Shown here piece after piece: positions 57,624 to 64,000 of a stretch of 64,000 nucleotides of DNA. The position numbers and the translations under genes are program-made. The first letter of the stretch is position 1. Each line of letters begins with the position of its first letter. The notes under the pieces are model-generated. The model did not search any database and was not told where the DNA came from. It saw only the letters and a program-made list of their open reading frames with translations. The DNA is from Pseudoalteromonas sp. MM1. GTDB lineage: Bacteria; Pseudomonadota; Gammaproteobacteria; Enterobacterales; Alteromonadaceae. Location of the stretch: the NCBI RefSeq assembly GCF_030296835.1, contig NZ_AP027922.1, positions 3,100,001 through 3,164,000 of the forward strand, read 5' to 3'.

Positions 57624-60383
57624 ATGAAAACAACGCTCACCTTTTTAAGCTCAGCACTGATTGCAAGCTTAGCAAGCCCGGCTGCTTGGGCTCAAAAGCC
57701 GTTAGAATTTAAAGACGTATTCGGTTTTAAGTACGCAAAGAGCACACAACTTTCAGATGATGGTAAAATCCTCAGCTTTAGCGCCAAACCATATCGCGGT
57801 AACGCCAGTGGCCAAGTTTATGACTTAACAACAAACACCCTATTAAGTACTGTAGATCGCGGCACTAAGCCCGTTATTAACAAAGCAGCTAATTGGGTGG
57901 CCTTTACACAAGTTCCTACGCTTTTAGAGCAAGAAACTACTAAAAAGAAAGCTGAGCTTAAAAACAACCTCATTTTAGTCAACACTCAAACCGGCGAAAA
58001 ACACCAATTTGCCGACGTTAAAGATTATGTATTAGCTGATAATGGACAGTGGCTTGCTTACAGAGTTGATCAAAAAGCTGAAAAAGACGAAACCAGCGAC
58101 GATAAAACCGAAGAAAAAAGCGAAATCACACCAGACAAAAAAGACAAAAGCTTTGAGCTGATAATTGTCGATTTAAAAAACAATACAACACATAGTGTAA
58201 ATAATGTATTTAGTTACGCCATAAGCCACAATGGCGCTCAGCTACTTGCCAGCCAAAGCTTTAGCGATGGCAATAATAATCAAATTGTACTGCTTGAACT
58301 AAATAACAACTTTACGCAAAGTGTACTAATTGACGAGCCAGGTGTTATTGCGCAAACAATTGTGTGGCATCCAAGTAGAGATATTGCAGCATTTAGCCTT
58401 GGTAACTACGTAAACAATGATGAGCGCCGCAGGCAATATAAACTAAATCTTTGGCAAAATAATACCCTTAGTACCATCGACTCCCCTAATAAAGAGTGGG
58501 TCATAGGTAAAACAGCAAAAATTACATTCTCCGAAGATGGCGAGCGTTTATATTTTGAAAACCACCCTAAGCTTGCCGCAAAAGTAAAAGCAAAAGAGTA
58601 CACCGACGAAGCGTCACTGTATGACTTTGACACGATTCGTGAGCATAAAGGGCTGAACGTTTGGCACAATAACGACGCTCAAATAAAACCACGCGAAGAA
58701 CAACAGTGGAATAAGGTAAATAAAAACCGTCATTACAGCGCTGTTTTTCATTTAGAAAGTCAAAAAACAGTACAGCTAAGCAATGAAAAAGTGAGCGATT
58801 TAGCGCTTAACACTGAGCGAAACCAAAGCGTATTAGGCTACTCAAACCAAGCTCATCTTGAAAAAATAATGTACGGCGGCTTTTTTGCCGACTACTACAG
58901 CATAAATGTAAATACCGGTGAGCAAACAACAATTGTTAAAAACTCTCCGTTTACACCAAGCCTTGCGCCAAATGGTCAGTACGCCGCTTATTTTGCTAAT
59001 AGCCAAGTTCAGCTTAAAGATTTAAAAAATAATAAAGTAACTGCGCTTAGCAAAGCTATAAATGCCACTTTTGCAGATGATAAGCACGACTACCCATCAG
59101 AGCAGCCTGGCTATGGGTTTGCCGGTTGGTTAAATAACAGCAGCCAAGTATTAGTGTATAGCAAATACGATATTTGGGCGTTTGATGTAAATTCCCAACA
59201 AGCAACCCAACTTACAAACGGTAAAAATACACGCACCCAATACCGCGTAATTCAGCTAGATAAAAACCTAGTTGGCTTTAATAAAGACGACACTTTGCTA
59301 CTATCGGCTGTGAACTTACAATCAAAACAGCGTGAAGTTGCAAAGCTCAACTTAGCCTCAAACACAGTCACTAAAGTACTTAGCGGTAATAAGCGCTTTG
59401 ATGTAGTTAAAAAAGCAAAAAATGCCGATAAATACCTGTTTACCGAGCAAACTTACCAACAATTTCCTGATTACTATCAAACTGATTTTAGCTTTTCAGC
59501 GCCTAAAAAAGTGACTCATATAAACCCACAAATTGCTGATTTTGCCTGGGGCGAAAAGCCAGAGCTAATAAGCTACAAAGGCTTTGATGGCGAAGATTTA
59601 CAAGGGATATTAATCAAACCTGCAGGCTACAAAAAAGGCGATAAAGTACCGGTTGTTGTGTACTTTTACCGCTACATGAGCCAGCGTATGTATGATTTTC
59701 CTAAAATGGAGCTAAATCATCGCCCTAACTTCCCTATGTTTACCTCAAACGGTTACGCTGTATTTTTACCTGATATTCGCTTTGAAATAGGCCACCCGGG
59801 TAAATCATCAACGCAAACTATGATAAACGCCACTCAAAAATTAATAGATTTAGGTATAGCTGACCCAGATAAAATAGGCCTACAAGGGCACTCATGGGCG
59901 GGTTATCAAAGTGCATTTATGATCACCCAAACAGATATGTTTAAAGCGGTTGTATCCGGCGCGCCAGTATCAAACATGACCAGTGCATACAGTGGCATAC
60001 GTTTAAAGTCGGGCCTTGCGCGTCAATTTCAATACGAAACAGGGCAAAGCCGTATAGGTAAAAACTTATTTGAAGCACCCGAGCTCTATATAGAAAACTC
60101 ACCGGTGTTTTTTGCAGATAAAGTAAATACCCCTATTTTAATTATGTTTGGCGATAAAGACGACGCAGTGCCGTGGCACGAAGGCGTGCAGTACTACCTT
60201 GCACTGCGCAGAGCAGGTAAAGATGCGACCTTTTTACAATACGAAGGCGAACCGCATCATTTGAAAAAGTTTCCTAATCAGGTCGATTTTTCAGTACGTA
60301 TGATGCAGTACTTTGATCATTACTTAAAAGGCAAACCAGCTGCAAAGTGGATGACAGAAGGTGAGGCATTCGTTGAAGAGTAA
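57624..60383 (+). CDS. Exported S9 family (prolyl oligopeptidase) peptidase
   Basis: A 919-residue protein; signal ends at AAWA-QK. A long N-terminal beta-propeller-like region (about 30-640) includes a charged Asp/Glu/Lys insertion near 150-175. The C-terminal alpha/beta-hydrolase domain has nucleophile Ser757 in GHSWAG, Asp in FGDKDDAVPW and His in GEPHHLKK. It should cleave peptides in the periplasm. Single gene, between slmA and the shared terminator at 60395. Confidence 0.9.
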   Translation: MKTTLTFLSSALIASLASPAAWAQKPLEFKDVFGFKYAKSTQLSDDGKILSFSAKPYRGNASGQVYDLTTNTLLSTVDRGTKPVINKAANWVAFTQVPTLLEQETTKKKAELKNNLILVNTQTGEKHQFADVKDYVLADNGQWLAYRVDQKAEKDETSDDKTEEKSEITPDKKDKSFELIIVDLKNNTTHSVNNVFSYAISHNGAQLLASQSFSDGNNNQIVLLELNNNFTQSVLIDEPGVIAQTIVWHPSRDIAAFSLGNYVNNDERRRQYKLNLWQNNTLSTIDSPNKEWVIGKTAKITFSEDGERLYFENHPKLAAKVKAKEYTDEASLYDFDTIREHKGLNVWHNNDAQIKPREEQQWNKVNKNRHYSAVFHLESQKTVQLSNEKVSDLALNTERNQSVLGYSNQAHLEKIMYGGFFADYYSINVNTGEQTTIVKNSPFTPSLAPNGQYAAYFANSQVQLKDLKNNKVTALSKAINATFADDKHDYPSEQPGYGFAGWLNNSSQVLVYSKYDIWAFDVNSQQATQLTNGKNTRTQYRVIQLDKNLVGFNKDDTLLLSAVNLQSKQREVAKLNLASNTVTKVLSGNKRFDVVKKAKNADKYLFTEQTYQQFPDYYQTDFSFSAPKKVTHINPQIADFAWGEKPELISYKGFDGEDLQGILIKPAGYKKGDKVPVVVYFYRYMSQRMYDFPKMELNHRPNFPMFTSNGYAVFLPDIRFEIGHPGKSSTQTMINATQKLIDLGIADPDKIGLQGHSWAGYQSAFMITQTDMFKAVVSGAPVSNMTSAYSGIRLKSGLARQFQYETGQSRIGKNLFEAPELYIENSPVFFADKVNTPILIMFGDKDDAVPWHEGVQYYLALRRAGKDATFLQYEGEPHHLKKFPNQVDFSVRMMQYFDHYLKGKPAAKWMTEGEAFVEE

Positions 60384-60394
60384 ATAACCCACAT

Positions 60395-60432
60395 AAAAAA
60401 GCCGATATTGCATAAACAATATCGGCTTTTTT
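60395..60432. terminator. Shared terminator between S9 peptidase and ROK gene
   Basis: AAAAAAGCCGATATTG and CAATATCGGCTTTTTT form a 16-bp stem with loop CATAAA. Convergent genes end 12 bp and 21 bp away. Confidence 0.9.
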
Positions 60433-60452
60433 GTTTTTAGGTTTCTCTTAAA

Positions 60453-61610
60453 CTACAAACACAGCTCTCTAAATGGCAAGGTGGCTGCGCCTATCGACAC
60501 CGGGAAGTTATCAATATTAGACACCACCAGCTTAGGCATTGGGCGTTTGGCCCCGCGTCTAAATTGCGCGTACACCTCTGTGCGGGCGATTACTTTTTCA
60601 GCCAGCTCTTTAGGTATATGGCCGCCAATAATAATGGCTTCAGCATCTAATAGCGCTGAGCAACAAGTTGCCACTAAATCAAACGAGTCTTGAACTTTAA
60701 ATAGCCACTCTTCAACGCCTGGCCATTCTGGGTCAAAGTTATCGTGTAAATCGTAAATTGAATTAACCGCAACGCCATTTTTTTTCAAAATACGTTTTAG
60801 TAACTCTAAATTAGGATGAGCATATAGCTTAGGCGGTAGCATATCGCCAAGCTCGCCAGCGTTACCGTAAGTACCACGCAGTACGTCGCTATTATTAACT
60901 ATACCGCCACCAAATGCGGCCGATACAAACATATATACAAAGTTTTTGTATTCACGGCCAATACCTGCAACGCCCTCGCCAGCGGCTGCGCCTGTGGCGT
61001 CGTTCACCACCCAAGTAGGTAACTGAAAGTGCTGCGATACAATATCGATAATATCAACTTGCGACCACTCTTCTAGCATATGGTGGGTATTCATTTTACC
61101 GTCCATAGAACTAAAAAAGCCTGAAATACCCACACCCATGCCCAGTATTTTATCGCTTGGAATATCGCGTTCTGCGCTTATATCATCCACCAGTTTTTGC
61201 GCGCATTTAAGCACGTTATTAATGCTCATATCTGACATTAACTGCATGTGGGTGTAAACCACTTTGCCAGTAAAATCCATAACCGCAAGTGAAATGGCAT
61301 CAAGTAAAATAGCCAAACCAAAGGTAAACCCGTAATCAGGGTTTAGCGCAATGCCAAAACCAGGTTTGCCTTTTTTATTAGGAATGAGTGTATCGGTTTG
61401 CACTATTACGCCGTGCTGGGTTAACGACTTAAGTAAACGCGAGACAGTTTGTTGCGGAATTCGGGTGGCGCTCACAATATGGCTTTGTGTTACGCATTGC
61501 TCCCAAAACACCACTTTAATAATATCACGCTCAATGTCTTGAAAAAGCTTATCGCCTTTTCCAAGCTCAAAACCTGAGCGTAATAAGTTACTGTTATTTA
61601 GCGAAAACAT
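60453..61610 (-). CDS. ROK family transcriptional regulator
   Basis: A 385-residue protein. A winged HTH lies near residues 22-80 (QSHIVSATRIPQQTVSRLLKSL), followed by the ROK sugar-kinase-like fold (GMGVGISGFFSS; VVNDATGAAAGEGVAG; FGGGIVNNSDVLRGTYGNAGELGD). The zinc motif CxCGxxGCxE of many ROK repressors is absent. It lies 73 bp downstream of the glycerate kinase gene and probably controls this unit. The ligand is unknown. Confidence 0.87.
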   Translation of the reverse strand: MFSLNNSNLLRSGFELGKGDKLFQDIERDIIKVVFWEQCVTQSHIVSATRIPQQTVSRLLKSLTQHGVIVQTDTLIPNKKGKPGFGIALNPDYGFTFGLAILLDAISLAVMDFTGKVVYTHMQLMSDMSINNVLKCAQKLVDDISAERDIPSDKILGMGVGISGFFSSMDGKMNTHHMLEEWSQVDIIDIVSQHFQLPTWVVNDATGAAAGEGVAGIGREYKNFVYMFVSAAFGGGIVNNSDVLRGTYGNAGELGDMLPPKLYAHPNLELLKRILKKNGVAVNSIYDLHDNFDPEWPGVEEWLFKVQDSFDLVATCCSALLDAEAIIIGGHIPKELAEKVIARTEVYAQFRRGAKRPMPKLVVSNIDNFPVSIGAATLPFRELCL

Positions 61611-61683
61611 AGCTATTAACCCTAATAAAATTGGAGCACAAGATTACGTTAAACCATTATAAAGAACAAGTACGGCGCAGTGC

Positions 61684-62925
61684 CTATTCAATCACAATGA
61701 CTCTAAAATCGTTAACGTTAGTGTTTGTTGGCCCCGTAATAATTAAATCATCAATGGCTTTAAAAAACTGATGGCTATTATGACCTTGTAACTGCGCTTG
61801 TAAGTTCTCGCCGGCGGCCTCTGCACGAGCAATCGTACTGCTATCTATATACGCGCCAGCAACATCTTTACTACCGTCAACGCCGTCAGTATCGCACGCT
61901 ATTGCGTAAATACCCGCTTCGCCGTTTAGCGCATCAGCCAGTGCCATTAAATACTCTTGATTAGGACCGCCATCGCCGTATACATCGGCAACGGTTACTG
62001 TAAGCTCGCCACCTGAGAACAACATAACGCGCTTGCCTTTTGCTTTTTCCTCAAGGGCAATTTTAGCGTGTACGCGGGCAACCTCTTTTGCCTCACCTTG
62101 AATATCGTATCCAAGTACTTGCGTATCCCAACCTTGATGCTGTGCTACATCAATAGCACTATCAATCGCATGCTGCGCATTAGCTACAATAAAGTGCTCT
62201 CCCACTGTATCGGCTGCACGCGCTTGCTCAGGTTTTAGTAAATGGGCTTCAATCTCACTTATAACTGGCCAATTATACTTTTGTAAAATAGCCAGCGCAT
62301 CAGCTTTAGTACTGCCATCGCTAATAGTGGGGCCAGATGCAATATCGCTTGGCTTATCGCCTACTACATCAGAAATAATCAGCGTTACATAATCCGATTT
62401 AGCCGCTTGCGCTAACTTGCCCCCTTTAACAAGCGAGAGTTGTTTGCGCACAACATTAATTTCATCAACACTTGCACCACTTTTAAGTAAAAACTGATTA
62501 AGTGCCTGCTTTTGCGCAAACGGTACATCATCAACAGGCAGGCACATCAATGACGAGCCACCACCTGATATAATAAACAAAATAGGAATATCGGCAGGGT
62601 TATTTATTACAAGCTCTAACAGTGCTTTACCTGCAGCTAAGCTGTTATCATCTGGCGTTGGGTGGTTAGCGCTCAGTACTTTTATGCGCCCAATATCGCC
62701 AGCACTTTCGTAGCCATAACGCGTCACTACAGCGCCAAAGCATTTATCACCATAAAAGCGATTAATCTCAGCGGCCATTTCTGCGGCTGCTTTACCGGCA
62801 CCTACCACACATAAGCCATTGCTGGCATCTATATTTTTTAAATACTTGCTCATGCAAGCACTTGGTTTACAGGCATTTACCGCAGTGGTAAATAAATCGA
62901 TTAAAAACGACTTGTTAGCATCCAT
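61684..62925 (-). CDS. Glycerate 2-kinase (MOFRL family)
   Basis: A 413-residue protein of the GckA/TtuD family. The N-terminal domain has VVGAGKAAAEMA and ISGGGSSLMCLPVDDV; the C-terminal MOFRL domain has MLFSGGELTVTV and ACDTDGVDGSKDVAGAYID. It phosphorylates D-glycerate to 2-phosphoglycerate. It lies 10 bp after the symporter gene, so the two are an operon for uptake and use of glycerate or a sugar acid that yields it. Confidence 0.92.
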   Translation of the reverse strand: MDANKSFLIDLFTTAVNACKPSACMSKYLKNIDASNGLCVVGAGKAAAEMAAEINRFYGDKCFGAVVTRYGYESAGDIGRIKVLSANHPTPDDNSLAAGKALLELVINNPADIPILFIISGGGSSLMCLPVDDVPFAQKQALNQFLLKSGASVDEINVVRKQLSLVKGGKLAQAAKSDYVTLIISDVVGDKPSDIASGPTISDGSTKADALAILQKYNWPVISEIEAHLLKPEQARAADTVGEHFIVANAQHAIDSAIDVAQHQGWDTQVLGYDIQGEAKEVARVHAKIALEEKAKGKRVMLFSGGELTVTVADVYGDGGPNQEYLMALADALNGEAGIYAIACDTDGVDGSKDVAGAYIDSSTIARAEAAGENLQAQLQGHNSHQFFKAIDDLIITGPTNTNVNDFRVIVIE

Positions 62926-62935
62926 TAGTCAAAGC

Positions 62936-64000
62936 TCACGAAAAAATTGAAGGAATAGCAAGGCAAATTAATACCATCACAACAAACATGCTCAGCAGCA
63001 TAACGATATCTTTACCGGTTAAAATAGAGTTTGAGGTTGTCTCAGCGTTTTGCGCTTTAGCGACTTCGTTTACGTCACGAGGAATAACGCGGCTGGTTAC
63101 ATAAATAATAATTGCAGTGCATACAAATCCAATAAAGTTCCACCAAAACCAAAATACATCGGGCGCAAATATCGACACCAGTAAGTTAATTAGTACACCA
63201 CTAATTAAACCTATATTTGCATGTAGGGCTGCACTTCGTTTACTTAACACTGCGATTAAAAATACTGCGAGTATTGGGCCATAAAATAGTGAGCCTACTT
63301 TGTTAATGGCTTCAATAATAGTGGGCGCTATGTCACCCGCAAAAAGTGATAACACAAGCGTAATTGCGCCCCATGCTAAGCCTAAGTACTTAGCCAGTTT
63401 TAAATACGTTGGTTGGTCTAGCTCTTTATTAGAAATACGGCTGTAATCTTCAATGCTGACCGCCGAAAGCGAGTTAATAGCTGAGCTAAGTGACGACATA
63501 GCCGCAGATAAAATAGCCACAACTAATAAACCAATTAGGCCATGCGGCAAGTAATCTAAAATAAATATTGGCATCATCCAATCTGGATTATCGGTAGGAA
63601 TTTTTGCTAAAAAATCAGAATTAGTCATAGCCAGTGTGCCTACAATTAAACCCGACACACAATATAAAATAGTAATAGGAAAACGCACGACCCCGTTGGC
63701 TAAAATCATGTAGCGCAAGTTTTTAGGATCTTTTGCACTAAGCGCACGCTGTGCTTGCGTTTGGTCACACCCGTAGTACGAAGCGTAAAGCACCACACCA
63801 CCAAAAATCATAGGTAAAAAGCCAAAGCCGTCACCACTAAAGCCAAACGAATCAAGCTTTATAGCTTCTAATCGGCTCGAATCAACATTAGCAATAAAGG
63901 TATCAACACCACCTAAGTGATAAAGCCCAAAGCCAATACAGGCAATGGTACCCAGTACAATGATGATCATTTGAATGGCATCACCATATACCACGGCTTT
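62936..64000 (-). CDS. Sodium:solute symporter (SSS family), C-terminal part
   Basis: The frame is open to the window end, so the N-terminus is missing. Over 350 residues are seen, with about ten membrane helices typical of the SSS (SLC5-like) family: GDAIQMIIIVLGTIACIGFG, YYGCDQTQAQRALSAKDPKNLR, ILSAAMSSLSSAINSLSAVSIEDY (sodium-site helix) and GSLFYGPILAVFLIAVLS. Substrate unknown; linkage to glycerate kinase suggests a sugar or sugar acid. Confidence 0.9.
   Translation of the reverse strand, partial: KAVVYGDAIQMIIIVLGTIACIGFGLYHLGGVDTFIANVDSSRLEAIKLDSFGFSGDGFGFLPMIFGGVVLYASYYGCDQTQAQRALSAKDPKNLRYMILANGVVRFPITILYCVSGLIVGTLAMTNSDFLAKIPTDNPDWMMPIFILDYLPHGLIGLLVVAILSAAMSSLSSAINSLSAVSIEDYSRISNKELDQPTYLKLAKYLGLAWGAITLVLSLFAGDIAPTIIEAINKVGSLFYGPILAVFLIAVLSKRSAALHANIGLISGVLINLLVSIFAPDVFWFWWNFIGFVCTAIIIYVTSRVIPRDVNEVAKAQNAETTSNSILTGKDIVMLLSMFVVMVLICLAIPSIFS

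Overview
The window is chromosomal DNA from a marine gammaproteobacterium, most likely Pseudoalteromonas or a close relative in Alteromonadales. The evidence is the A+T-rich codon use, long runs of gammaproteobacterial core genes in conserved order (rnpB-rsmI-lpoA-yraN-diaA-dolP, sspAB-petABC-rplM-rpsI-zapE, degQ-degS, mlaFEDCB-ibaG-murA, kdsDC-lptCAB-rpoN-hpf-ptsN-rapZ-npr-mgtE), and marine accessory proteins such as the S9 peptidase, the DUF3034 protein and the SSS symporter. Genus assignment is inference from gene order and protein character, not from a database search.

Layout. 1-1777: the end of a sensor kinase and its sigma54-dependent response regulator. 1798-7572: a 5.7 kb genomic island bounded by perfect 73-bp direct repeats. 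The repeat is the 3' end and terminator of rnpB, so the island inserted into the RNase P RNA gene and rebuilt its 3' end. The island carries a truncated tyrosine recombinase, then a three-gene minus-strand operon: a DCL/DUF3223-like protein, hamA (DUF1837 nuclease) and hamB (Ski2-like SF2 helicase). The last two form a Hachiman anti-phage system. A small coiled-coil membrane protein and a 30-bp palindrome lie near the far end.

7550-36590 is almost entirely core genome: RNase P RNA, peptidoglycan synthesis control, proteolysis adaptors, the cytochrome bc1 complex, ribosomal proteins, envelope proteases, phospholipid retrograde transport (Mla), Kdo synthesis and LPS transport (Lpt), sigma54 with the nitrogen PTS, and a Mg2+ channel.

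36637-53885 is a mosaic: a secreted zinc metalloprotease, fbp, two glycan-related genes, an operon of a cupredoxin-like protein, a GGDEF/EAL protein, DUF3034 and a truncated haemoglobin, purC, an ABC exporter-type pair with a DUF3299 protein and an (Asp-Glu-His)7 repeat, mutM, and a manganese-dependent pyrophosphatase whose stop codon begins a 9-copy heptamer repeat. 54087-57463 returns to core genes (rpmG, rpmB, radC, coaBC, slmA). 57624-64000 has a secreted S9 peptidase, then a ROK regulator, glycerate kinase and SSS symporter unit that runs off the window end.

The best candidate for something new is the island operon. The DCL-like gene is placed first, and hamA starts inside its end without a visible Shine-Dalgarno sequence, so HamA synthesis looks translationally coupled to it. 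This suggests a third component or regulator of this Hachiman system.
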